From: JBHHUI01 sp965248775
Lineage (GTDB): Bacteria; Chloroflexota; Anaerolineae; Anaerolineales; JBHHUI01
Assembly: GCA_965248775.1 (NCBI GenBank)
Contig: OZ252150.1
Span: forward strand, 4,526,001-4,590,000
Length of the DNA: 64,000 nucleotides
Reading direction: 5' to 3'
Positions 55,767 to 64,000 of this stretch are shown here, piece by piece. The position numbers and the translations under genes were made by a program. Position 1 is the first letter of the stretch. Each line of letters opens with the position of its first letter. Below the pieces are notes generated by a model. The model searched no databases and was not told where the DNA came from. It worked only from the letters and a program-made list of their open reading frames with translations.

Positions 55767-56773
55767 GTACGGTCTGATCATCGAATTAGGATTTCCCAAT
55801 GGACAGTGGAAAACGCCGCCCTTTTGAGCGGTTCGGTTTGGAAATTAATAGAAAAGATGTCTAATATCCCTGGTATACAGGCATACGAAAAACATGTTCG
55901 AGTCTCGCTCGTTGCCGTCGGATTTGTGGCATTTTTGACAGCGTTTGCTTTGATTACACGCCGAAGCGGTATGCCTGTAATATTTGGGCGTTTCTCCTTT
56001 GAACTGTTTGCAATTATCCTCGTATTGCTGCTCTTTTCATTTTCAATCGGTGTCATTGCTGTCCATGCACCTATTCGAGTTGTGACACGTATTCTCTTCA
56101 GCGGGGCAGGCCTTCTGTTTGCGATTGTTCTACTTGATGTGTCAGCCTATTTGTTGGCGTCCGTTCTACCTTATCAGATTTGGGGCCAGCTGCCCTACCA
56201 AGTCAAAAAAATGACATATGCTTCACGACCAGAGGCAGTTCAGCTTCAACAAGAATTGGTGCTGGGGCAAGATTACTGGGCCTTCGAACCCTATAAGTGC
56301 ACGGACTGGCCAGTGATATCTGGGCCGGAGCAACAGGATGTTAAGTTGCTCCCGACCTATGAAGTATGCCATGATGAGATTGGTTTCCGGAATCCGGTGG
56401 GAACATATACCGAAAACGCGTTTGTGGATGTCGTTACTCTGGGCGACTCGTTTACTTATGGTTATGGCTCGAGTCGGGGGTGGCCAGATCAGTTGCGGGA
56501 ACGGTCGGGGCTGACAGTACTCAATTTGGCACAAACCGGGGGGAGCGTTCCGGAATGGATCGGGGCTTTCCGCGAATATGGGATGGACAAGACTCCATCG
56601 ATTGTCATTGCTACAACCTGGGACGCCAATGATTTTGTTGGATTAGAAGTGCTTGGCGCAAGCGAGGAAGGGTCTGGTAATCAGCAAGAGGTTGAGAAGA
56701 TATTGGGTGTTGTGTCTACTATACAGGGAAGCAGCCAGCTCCTACACATCGTTGATTACTCGCTATCTGCTAG

Positions 56774-58359
56774 CAGTTTGTCGGAGAGCAACCTGAGATA
56801 GCGAAATCGGTGATAATCTACGGGCATGGCTAGAAAATTCAAGAAACCCAATTACGAAGTGATGCTCAAACAGACAATCAGTCTGGAAGAAGCCCTGCCA
56901 TCCAATCATTTGGCACGATTTGTGGTGGATGTTATCGCCCAGTTGGATTTGGGTATGATCTATGCACAATATGCACCGACGGGTGGTCAACCTATTGCGC
57001 CAGAGATCCTGTTGGGATTGCTCTTCTATGGTTATGCCAACGGGGTGTTCAGTTCTCGTAAGATTGAGAAAGCCACCTATGAGAGTATCCCATTCCGCTA
57101 TATTGCCAGTGGGCTGCATCCTGACCACGACACAATTGCCAACTTTCGCAAAACCTTTCTGGCTGCGATCCAAGAGTTATTTGTGCAGATCTTGCTCCTG
57201 GCCCAAGTTGCTGAGGTGCTGAAGTTGGGTAATATCAGTCTGGATGGTAGCAAGGTGCATGCTGATGCATCCAAGAGCAAAGCGGTCAGTTACAAGCGTC
57301 TGATAAAACTAGAGACCCAACTGCGCCAGGAAGTGAACAAACTCTTCGAACTCGGTGAGCAAGCTGATCAGGGTGATCTCCAGTTGCCGGAAGGGCTCGT
57401 CATTGAAGACGAAATTGCCATTCGCAAGAAACGTTTGGCAAATCTGGCAGAAGCCAAAGCCGTCTTAGAAGCCCGTGCGCAGGAACGATATGAAGCCGAG
57501 AGGGCTGAATACGAAGCCAAACAGCGTGAGCGGGAAGAAAAGTCTCGCAAAACTGGGCATAAACCCCGAGGTCGCAAACCGAAACCACCGCAGCCGGGAC
57601 CACGGGACAAAGATCAGTACAACTTCACTGATCCGGACTCTCGCATCATGAAAAACAGCACCAATAATGGCTTCGACCAGCATTACAACGTTCAAGTTGC
57701 TGTGGAGCAGGAGAGCCTCTTGATTGTGGCGCCTTCACTTTCGAACCATCCGAATGACAAAAAAGAAGCTGAGCCAACCCTGGATGCCATCTCTCCAAAA
57801 GTAGGCAAACCAAAGGCTGCCGCTTTGGATTATGGATATTTCAGCAAAGCGAACATCGCAGCACTTGAGAAGCTTGGCATTGATCCTTACATTGCTACCG
57901 GTCGCGAACCTCACCACAAAAGCTGGCGTACCTTCTTTGAACAAATGCCTGCTCCGCCACCGGAAGATGCCAGTCCGAAAGTCAAGATGGCTTACAAACT
58001 ACAAACCGAAATCGGCAAAGCCAGCTACCGTTTACGCAAATGCACAGTGGAACCCGTCATTGGTATCATCAAGGAAGTCCTGGGCTTCCGCCAGTTTTCT
58101 CTGCGCGGCCTGCTGGCAGCAGCCGGGGAATGGTGTCTGGTCTGCCTAGCGTTCAACCTCAAACGCATGCACACCCTCTACCAAGCAAAGGGTGTGCTTT
58201 AGCCGGGGCTGCTTTGGCGCGCCTGCTACTCGCTGAGAGAAGGTGGTTTGCCCTCCATGAAATGCACACTGTTTTACGCTTGTTTTGTCGCAATCAACTG
58301 CTCATTTTGCCCTGTAGGGCTATTCATGTTGTAAAAGTACTTGTCTCTCCGACAAACTG
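56774..58359 (+). mobile_element. IS1182-family insertion sequence, copy 2
   Basis: The same 15-bp ends as copy 1 (CAGTTTGTCGGAGAG and its complement), the same length of 1586 bases, and CTAG on both flanks (56770-56773 and 58360-58363). Because deletion of the element plus one CTAG exactly restores the host gene's frame, CTAG is shown to be the target duplication. Confidence 0.95.
56826..58202 (+). CDS. IS1182-family transposase
   Basis: This intact 458-residue transposase is nearly identical to the copy at 21027-22403, with the same domain order: ARFVVDVIAQLDLGM, ISLDGSKVHADASKSKAVSY, basic linker with RKTGHKPRGRKPKPPQPGP, AALDYGYFSKANIAALE, EPVIGIIKEVLGF. I see two residue changes between the copies and one further base change in the right non-coding part, which points to recent transposition. 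Confidence 0.95.
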   Translation: MARKFKKPNYEVMLKQTISLEEALPSNHLARFVVDVIAQLDLGMIYAQYAPTGGQPIAPEILLGLLFYGYANGVFSSRKIEKATYESIPFRYIASGLHPDHDTIANFRKTFLAAIQELFVQILLLAQVAEVLKLGNISLDGSKVHADASKSKAVSYKRLIKLETQLRQEVNKLFELGEQADQGDLQLPEGLVIEDEIAIRKKRLANLAEAKAVLEARAQERYEAERAEYEAKQREREEKSRKTGHKPRGRKPKPPQPGPRDKDQYNFTDPDSRIMKNSTNNGFDQHYNVQVAVEQESLLIVAPSLSNHPNDKKEAEPTLDAISPKVGKPKAAALDYGYFSKANIAALEKLGIDPYIATGREPHHKSWRTFFEQMPAPPPEDASPKVKMAYKLQTEIGKASYRLRKCTVEPVIGIIKEVLGFRQFSLRGLLAAAGEWCLVCLAFNLKRMHTLYQAKGVL

Positions 58360-59688
58360 CTAGCTTACTCTATAAGGTGGTATCTTGGGGGGCTGCAACT
58401 CAGACTATTGGACGAAGCCAGGAGATGAGTTTGAGATTAGAAGATAACTCCGAAATCCAGCTGTGGATCAATCGTCGTCCAGATGTTGCAGATAACGAGA
58501 GATGGGATTTATACGAACAGGGTGTAGCTGAACTCGCAGCGCAAGTTCAAGAAGCTGGTTCTAAGTTAATATCGGTTTACTTTACAACAGCCTCTGTCAT
58601 TTATGCCCCCTACGACGTAAAACCGGCAGCGACAGTTCTTGCAGATGTGGAGAATAACCATTTGATTTCGGAGAAATTGGCGAATATCTCATCTGAATAC
58701 GACATCTTATACTTGGATACTACTCCAGTGCTACAGGAAATGGCTGCAACTGCACCGCTCCTCTATGCCTGGGACGGCCACTTCACTCAGGAGGGTCATG
58801 AGATCGTTGCCTCTATTATCGGGGATTTTCTCAACGAGCAGCATGAGTTTGACATGGAATGATAGCAATCAGTTCGATCCAATAAAGGTGTCAAGTTTGT
58901 CTGAAACAACCTGATGATCTCCAAAGATAATTATTTGCTGTCATCTCCAATATCCAATCCTTGGAGTCGTGCCTTAAAGCTCTTTTTATCCCATATTCTA
59001 ATTGGGCTTTTTTTCTTTAACGTGTGGACGGTGGGTTATCCCGGTCGCATTGTTTATCTATCGCGGGCGATTGCGGAGTTTCAATCTATATCGGCGGAGA
59101 AATATATCGGCGATCCTCCTTTTGATCAATTAGCCCGAATGGACTTTGAAGAGATCAATGGTAATCTTGTAAACATTCAATATCCCGGCACATCTTTTCT
59201 TGGCGCCGTTGGGGCCTGGATTTACAATTTGTTGGTGGGCGCACGCTTTCAAAGCAACCCCTTACTGCAGTATTATTTGATATCTGCTTTTGTTGGTCTT
59301 ACATCCTCAACGCTTCTTTATGCCGCCAGTGTGGCGTGCATGTATTTGTTACTGCGGGGCTATTTTAAATCTGAACGGGCCTCGCTCTTCTTTACATTTG
59401 TTTATGGACTCTGTACCCCTGTGCTCTTCTATGGATCTCGAGTTGTCGAGGATTCGGTCATCACGAGTCTCGTCTTTATATCTTTCAGTTGCCTTATTTT
59501 TGCTCGGAAATCCCAGCCAAAATTTAGACCATGGCTGTTAGGTCTTTCTGGACTTAGTCTTGGATATGCGTGCTTTTCCAAACAATCTGGATACTTTGCT
59601 GCACCGTTCATAATAATGCTGTTTATTGTTGGGAAATACTACGCTGATCCGCTCAGACAGCGAAGAGCGACTAGTATTATGCTATTTA

Positions 59689-61017
59689 GGAATGAGAATT
59701 AAATAACTTGTGCAAATGGGAGAGCGCGGTAATTCCATTGGGGCAAGAAATCATCAAAGATAATGCGCATGTTGTCCCTGAAATCTGTGGCTACTTTACG
59801 ACCGGTTTCGTAGACCTGGTCAATAACATGGACAAAAGCTTTCAGTCCGGTCTTGGTGCTGGTTTTTTCCATCAGTTCTTTGACGAGTTTGCGGCTGGTG
59901 AAGATCACGCCTTGGCAAGCGCGGGTAACATGCGGGAAGAAACGGTGTTCGCTGGGGTTGTATTTCGAGCAATAGGGTGGATAGTGAGCAATGCGAATTT
60001 CGACCCCGATTTCATCGGCCAGTGCTTGCAAGTCTTGCTTGAAGATGTAGTAGCGGGAACTGTTACTCCCGCCGCCATCGCAAAGCACGAGAATAGAAGT
60101 GGCGTTGGGATAGTGGTAGTGGCCGTATGTGTACCACCAATGGCGAAAGCTATCGCAAGCGAATTCACTGGTATCATGACTGCCGCCGAGTTGGATGTAG
60201 CCGACATTGAGACGCAAGTCGTAGAGACTGTGAGGAATGCTGACCCCAGCAGCATAGCTGTTGAAATCATGGTCATAAGTTTGCAGTTCTTCCAGGGTGT
60301 ACAAATGTCCGTCTCGGTAGAAATTGCCCAGATATTCCTTTTTCTTGCTGTCCATGCTGACAATGGGATTGCCCGCCGCTTCGAATTCGGTCTTGAGCCG
60401 CGTGATGTTCTCAAATTGCTCGTTGCGGTTTTCAATCTCGGCCTTCAAACCGAGTTTCTTTTGCGCTTTTCGGCGGCGATAGTTGTGCTTCTGCAGCAAC
60501 TTGCGCACCACATATTTGCTGACCACGATGTCGTGCTCGGCCCGCAACGCTGCAACAATCTCGCCCGGGGTCAGGTTCGTCCAGCGCACCCTCTCGTCCA
60601 TCGGGTCACCGGCTGTGTGCTCGCGCAACACTGCCAGGAACTTCTCAGCAAGTTGCGCCCCCCATGTGACGTAGTACGGTTTGCGTCCGCCGCCTGGCTT
60701 CCGAATGCGCTGCTCCACTTCGCCCTTGGGCAAGCCACTGACTTCGCGGGCGCCTTTGCTCACCGTGTTGCGACTGCACCCCAACACCCGCGCAATGTAA
60801 CTCCGTCCGCCGTGTCCAAATCTCAAGGCTTCGAAACCAGCAAAGCGACGCCCATCTTTCTCGTTCAAGCTGTTGTAAAAGCGGCGCATCATTTCTTCAT
60901 GTTCGGGCGCATAGGGTTTCATCATGGCCTCCTGGCTAGTGTTCTGATGAAGCCAAGAGAATATCACTGCTTGCATCCGTTGTGAACCAACTGCCCAAAT
61001 TATTTAATTCTCGTTCC
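59689..61017 (-). mobile_element. ISAzo13-like insertion sequence
   Basis: The ends GGAATGAGAATTAAATAACTT and, on the other strand, GGAACGAGAATTAAATAATTT are imperfect inverted repeats of about 20 bases with 2 mismatches. TTA flanks both sides (59686-59688 and 61018-61020), and deleting the element plus one TTA restores the interrupted gene. Length 1329 bases, one transposase gene on the minus strand. Confidence 0.88.
59699..60925 (-). CDS. ISAzo13-like transposase
   Basis: MMRRFYNSLNEKDGRRFAGF begins the typical N-terminus shortly after ATG 60925; the frame extends to 60976 but the extra residues look non-native. RSYIARVLGCSRNTVSKGA is a helix-turn-helix. IVSMDSKKKEYLGNFYRDG (first Asp), ILVLCDGGGSNSSRYYIFKQ (second Asp) and PPYCSKYNPSEHRFFPHV (Glu) form the DDE set. 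It appears intact. A long open frame on the opposite strand (59708-60985) is a shadow of this gene. Confidence 0.9.
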   Translation of the reverse strand: MMKPYAPEHEEMMRRFYNSLNEKDGRRFAGFEALRFGHGGRSYIARVLGCSRNTVSKGAREVSGLPKGEVEQRIRKPGGGRKPYYVTWGAQLAEKFLAVLREHTAGDPMDERVRWTNLTPGEIVAALRAEHDIVVSKYVVRKLLQKHNYRRRKAQKKLGLKAEIENRNEQFENITRLKTEFEAAGNPIVSMDSKKKEYLGNFYRDGHLYTLEELQTYDHDFNSYAAGVSIPHSLYDLRLNVGYIQLGGSHDTSEFACDSFRHWWYTYGHYHYPNATSILVLCDGGGSNSSRYYIFKQDLQALADEIGVEIRIAHYPPYCSKYNPSEHRFFPHVTRACQGVIFTSRKLVKELMEKTSTKTGLKAFVHVIDQVYETGRKVATDFRDNMRIIFDDFLPQWNYRALPFAQVI

Positions 61018-61819
61018 TTAGTATTGGTGTGATTATTCCCCTGGTTTCATTAGTGATTTATCAACGTGTTTTATATGGTTCTATTGTTCTCGACTCGTTA
61101 TCTCAAGGTGGTGCCAGTATCCAGATCGATGGAATTGAGTCTTTCTTTGGCCTCGCTTTGTATAATTTGTCACGCTGCCCGCTAAATTTGAGATGTTATA
61201 CATACTATACTGTCGAGCCGGCCTATGGAATATTTGCTGCTTCACCAATATTGAGTATTTCTGCCATCGGTTTTGTGCTTCACAGAATTATAGGAAAGAG
61301 AAGTGTTAAAAGACATATTGCGGCTGATGATCAAGGATTTTCAACATATGAAAAACTGGCGATGGGATCTATCGCTTTTGCATACTTATTGGTGGAAATC
61401 TCGTTGATAGAGGGTGCGCGACATAATACCGAATTTGGTTCTCGCTATGCCTTGGCGTTTGTGCCATTCTTGACCGTTTTGACGGCTATCTACGCAGTAT
61501 TTCTGCCTAGAGTCGTTACTATAACATTAACTGCAATTTCTGGTTTATTCGCAGTCTCATCTACACTTTTGGGTACAGGAAATAGTTTTTATCAGCTTTA
61601 CGTTTTATATCCAGTAGCATTTTTTGCTGTTAAGGGCCCCTTCTCACCATTGCTCCGATCCTTACTAGAAGCCACAGGCAGCAATGTTAACAATGTATCT
61701 GGTCTCGGGGCGACGGCCCTATTGATTTTTGTGCTCGCGATCATATGGCAAGCTGATATTATAAGTATTTTCAGAAACATTGGAGCAAATAGTCGGTTTA
61801 CACAAGTCGTTGAATGATC

Positions 61820-63317
61820 GTAACTACTCACGGGATAGATGGTTGCAGATAATGCAGAACCGGTGGACCCATCAAGCAGACCAACTTGTGGAAGATGTTT
61901 TCATCCGCCCGCTTGGCGGTGTTCAGCACAGTGGCCAAGGCGGCGTAGGCCTGCGCGCCCCAGTCCGAGCGAAAGCTGCCCATGACCTTGCGGTGGATCA
62001 CCGAGGGCCGCAGTGCGCGCTCGCAAGCGTTGTTGTCCGCGGGCACGTCGGTGCGATGCAGAAAGAGCAGCAGATGGGCGCGGTGAGTGCGGTAACGCCG
62101 CAACAGGTTGGCACCCACACCAGTGACCCGTCGCGCCAGCAGGCGGTCCAAGCGGCGTTCCAGGAGCGTCACCTGCCGCCGATACCCACGCGGCGTGAGC
62201 GTCGCGCGCCGTTTGCCGAGCGACATAGCGGCGCGGAACAAGGCTTGCAATTCCCGCGCCCAGGCCAGACGCGGGCGTTTGTCGCGCAACCCCTGCAATG
62301 CCCGCACTTGATGTGGCAGGCACAACTGATGCTCCGCAGCCGGGGCCTTCAACTGCGGCGCCCAACAATCGCTCACCCAGACTTCAGCCCGATATGTACC
62401 CATGAACGCGGTGATGACATCCTGCCCGCGACTGGGTTGGATCAGATGATATTCGCCGTCGTCACCGAGGAACACCCATTCCCAGTAGTTCCGCCCGTGC
62501 AGCCGGGCGCTGGTCTCGTCGCTGGCGATCACCGCGCTCTGGCGCACACGTGCGCCAATGGCTGCGGCTTCCGGTTGCGCGGCCGCCCCGGCGCGTTTCA
62601 GCATCGCCACCGCCCCGCCTTCGCTCAGGCGGGTGCCGAAGACATCGCGCAACACCCAGTCAAGCCTGGGCTTGGCGGTGCACAGCCGCGCAAAGCCCAG
62701 ATGATGTTCGTGATGCAGATAGGTGACCAGCGCTTCCAGGCGCGGCCCGAAATAGCGCCCGGCTTCCAACCCTGCCGGCAGCGGCCCGCGTTGCAGCCGT
62801 TGGCAAGTGGGACAGACGACTTCATATTGCCGCGTCTCGATGACGACGGGTTTGATCTCCGGCAGTTCGGTCAGCTGCCGCCGGAGCACGCGTTCCGGTG
62901 CCTGGTCGAGCAGTCCCGTCCCGCCGCGTCCTGTCGCGACGCGACAAGGGCAATGCGCACAGCTTTCCACCCACGCCTCGATCACCTGGTCGGGTTGCTC
63001 CACCAGCGCACGCTCCGCTTTGGCGTGCCCCGGCTGCGCACCGCGCTTTTTACGTCGCCTGCGCTTTCCGTGCTCGCCCTTCCAGTCCTGCGATGGGGGT
63101 TGCGACGAGTTACGCGAGGTCGGTGGCGGTCGCTTCGACCGCTCCAGTTCCTCGCGCAAAGCGCTCACTTCCGCTGCCAAACGCTGGATTTCTTCAATCA
63201 AGCGCTGGTTGAGCGCAATCAGTTCTTCCCGCGACAACTCCTGCAGCGCATCCACCTTTACTTCCGCCTTCATGTCATCTATAACACCCAACTCTCACAA
63301 AAGTCGTGAGCAGTTAC
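61820..63317 (-). mobile_element. IS66-family element of single-gene (ISBst12) type
   Basis: The ends GTAACTACTCACG and, on the other strand, GTAACTGCTCACG are inverted repeats with one mismatch. The 8-bp target duplication GAATGATC is exact (61812-61819 and 63318-63325), as known for IS66. The element is 1498 bases and carries only the TnpC-type gene, with no TnpA or TnpB. It sits just after the stop codon of the split membrane-protein gene, so it broke no coding frame. Confidence 0.93.
61828..63273 (-). CDS. IS66-family transposase (TnpC type)
   Basis: ALNQRLIEEIQRLAAEVSAL is a leucine-zipper-like N-terminal coil. A basic proline/serine-rich segment follows (KRPPPTSRNSSQPPSQDWKG), then a zinc-finger-like domain with CAHCPCRVATG and VCPTCQRLQRG. 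The DDE region has VIASDETSARLHGRNYWEWV (Asp), VWVSDCWAPQ (Asp) and DNNACERALRPSVIHRKVMG (Glu with the typical NNxxE context). It appears complete at about 480 residues. ATG 63291 is an alternative start. Confidence 0.92.
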   Translation of the reverse strand: MKAEVKVDALQELSREELIALNQRLIEEIQRLAAEVSALREELERSKRPPPTSRNSSQPPSQDWKGEHGKRRRRKKRGAQPGHAKAERALVEQPDQVIEAWVESCAHCPCRVATGRGGTGLLDQAPERVLRRQLTELPEIKPVVIETRQYEVVCPTCQRLQRGPLPAGLEAGRYFGPRLEALVTYLHHEHHLGFARLCTAKPRLDWVLRDVFGTRLSEGGAVAMLKRAGAAAQPEAAAIGARVRQSAVIASDETSARLHGRNYWEWVFLGDDGEYHLIQPSRGQDVITAFMGTYRAEVWVSDCWAPQLKAPAAEHQLCLPHQVRALQGLRDKRPRLAWARELQALFRAAMSLGKRRATLTPRGYRRQVTLLERRLDRLLARRVTGVGANLLRRYRTHRAHLLLFLHRTDVPADNNACERALRPSVIHRKVMGSFRSDWGAQAYAALATVLNTAKRADENIFHKLVCLMGPPVLHYLQPSIP

Positions 63318-63350
63318 GAATGATCTAAACCGATATCATTATTGGGACTC

Positions 63351-64000
63351 GTGAATGTCTCAACCCAGCTTTCGATCATCATTCCATGCTATAACGAAGA
63401 GGATGGTCTTCCAGAGTTTTTTCGGCGCTTTCAGCCCGTGCGCCAGTCACTGAGTCGGACATTTACGATAGATGTTTTGTTTGTAGATGATGGGAGTACG
63501 GATCGGACATATTCAATCCTGTCTGACAATTACGATGGTCAGCAAGATGTCAACATATTAAGACATCCGGAGAATCTTGGGTTAGGTGCGGCTTTCCGAA
63601 CCGGTATTGAAGCCGCGCGAGGCGACTACATTGTATCGCTGGACAGTGACTTTACTTATCCTCCATCGGAATTAGAACCCTTAATTGCATTACTTGCAGG
63701 CGGCGCCGACGTGGTGACAGGATCGCCATATCATCCGGATGGCGGTGTTGAGGGTGTACCCGGATGGCGGTTGCTTATCAGTAAAACGCTCTCATTTGTG
63801 TATCGGATGTTACTGAAATCTAACGTGTATACCTATACGAGCCTCTTTCGGGGGTATCGACGTAAAGTGATTGATAACGCGCCACTGATTTCTGATGATT
63901 TCAGTGGTGTGGCCGAGATTTTAGTGTGGGCTATTATGGCCGGACACAATGTTGTGGAGCTGCCAACCGTACTTCATACCCGACAGTACGGGCAGTCAAA
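63351..64000 (+). CDS. Family 2 glycosyltransferase, 3' partial
   Basis: The frame runs off the window with no stop. LSIIIPCYNEEDGLPEFFRR, LFVDDGSTDRTYSILS, NLGLGAAFRTGIEAARGDYI and VSLDSDFTYPPSELEPLIAL give the full GT-A core; the DSD metal site is present. RMLLKSNVYTYTSLFRGYRR resembles the dolichol-phosphate-mannose-synthase-like/DPM1 group rather than the rhamnosyl type. GTG 63351 is the likely start, 34 bases beyond the IS66 right end. It may make a polyprenyl-linked sugar for the preceding membrane protein. Confidence 0.85.
   Translation, partial: MNVSTQLSIIIPCYNEEDGLPEFFRRFQPVRQSLSRTFTIDVLFVDDGSTDRTYSILSDNYDGQQDVNILRHPENLGLGAAFRTGIEAARGDYIVSLDSDFTYPPSELEPLIALLAGGADVVTGSPYHPDGGVEGVPGWRLLISKTLSFVYRMLLKSNVYTYTSLFRGYRRKVIDNAPLISDDFSGVAEILVWAIMAGHNVVELPTVLHTRQYGQS

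Larger units (their letters stand above)
55806..58862 (+). pseudogene. SGNH-domain membrane protein split by IS1182 copy 2
   Basis: Removing 56774-58359 and one CTAG joins 55806-56773 to 58364-58862 in frame, giving 488 residues. The N-terminal 150 residues have three likely membrane helices (SLVAVGFVAFLTAFALI, LFAIILVLLLFSFSIGVIAV, LLFAIVLLDVSAYLLASV). VVTLGDSFTYGYGS is SGNH block I with the nucleophile Ser, and YAWDGHFTQEGHEIVA holds the catalytic Asp and His. Such proteins acylate or deacylate surface glycans. The only visible lesion is the IS, so the disruption is recent. The GTG start at 55806 is provisional. Confidence 0.88.
58914..61817 (+). pseudogene. Polytopic membrane protein (possible GT-C or polymerase) split by an ISAzo13-like element
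   Basis: Joining 58914-59688 to 61021-61817 restores a 523-residue frame without other lesions. The protein has many hydrophobic helices (LSHILIGLFFFNVWTVGYPG, YYLISAFVGLTSSTLLYAAS, TSIMLFSIGVIIPLVSLVIY across the junction, MGSIAFAYLLVEISLI and others). The early loop has SRAIAEFQSISAEKY, and the late part ARHNTEFGSRYALAFVPFLT resembles the luminal segment of GT-C mannosyltransferase-like proteins. It may be a lipid-linked sugar transferase or polymerase; the family assignment is uncertain. Confidence 0.8.

Noticed and set aside
59708..60985. A 425-codon + strand frame opposite the ISAzo13-like transposase
   Set aside because: It mirrors the transposase codon pattern on the other strand, shows no family motif, and the minus strand carries the DDE residues.
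61780..63309. A 509-codon + strand frame opposite the IS66 transposase
   Set aside because: It is an antisense shadow in GC-rich DNA; it starts inside the neighbouring gene and has repetitive Gln/Pro/Arg composition with no domain.

Overview
The window is a surface-glycan (capsule, O-antigen or glycan-decoration type) gene region of a bacterium, with almost every intact gene on the + strand and several insertion sequences cut into it. The sequence does not fix the phylum. GC looks close to 50 %, TTG and GTG starts are common, and genes overlap by a few bases in operon style. The IS set (IS1182, ISAzo13-like, IS66/ISBst12-like, IS630, IS982-like, IS4/IS701-like) would fit an environmental bacterium such as a Chloroflexota, Cyanobacteria or Planctomycetota member, but that is only a guess. 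I see no rRNA, tRNA, CRISPR array, Wzx flippase or initiating phosphoglycosyl transferase.

Region 1 (1-20.2 kb) carries a nonulosonic acid pathway of the pseudaminic type: PseB, PseC, an SpsF-type cytidylyltransferase, a PseI/NeuB-type synthase, PseG and a PseH-like acetyltransferase. Among these sit an oxidoreductase, two more aminotransferases, a formyltransferase, two methyltransferases, a WbqC-like protein and a PIG-L deacetylase, so the final sugar is probably a modified or second amino sugar. Two large unrecognised GT-B-like proteins bracket the region.

Region 2 (20.2-36.8 kb) is accessory and partly decayed. It holds an IS1182 copy, a methyltransferase, an O-carbamoyltransferase, an SGNH-hydrolase pseudogene and an SDR. 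Next comes a sulfation module: a pyruvate-kinase-like/ATP-sulfurylase fusion, APS kinase and a sulfotransferase. After it lies a decayed paralogous copy of the methyltransferase / mini-ORF / SDR block, with an IS630 element inside its methyltransferase.

Region 3 (36.8-48.1 kb) is a tight set of small-molecule enzymes: SDR, KdsB-like cytidylyltransferase, Gfo/Idh oxidoreductase, methyltransferase, HpcH/HpaI aldolase, HAD phosphatase, 2-hydroxyacid dehydrogenase, GT-B-like protein, SIS isomerase, transaldolase-like aldolase, RmlD-like reductase and GT2. It looks like a dedicated route to a CMP-activated keto-sugar acid that I cannot match to a described pathway. A potential H-type pseudoknot lies in front of the aldolase gene.

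Region 4 (48.1-64 kb) holds glycosyltransferases, a second carbamoyltransferase, a methyltransferase, an SGNH-domain membrane protein split by a second IS1182 copy, a polytopic membrane protein split by an ISAzo13-like element, an IS66-type element with an 8-bp target duplication, and the start of a GT2 gene that runs off the window.

Two patterns cross regions. The two near-identical 1586-bp IS1182 copies are in opposite orientation about 34 kb apart. A family of short palindromic sequences rich in CCCAGT/ACTGGG occurs inside three different decayed transposase genes and once in a non-coding stretch.
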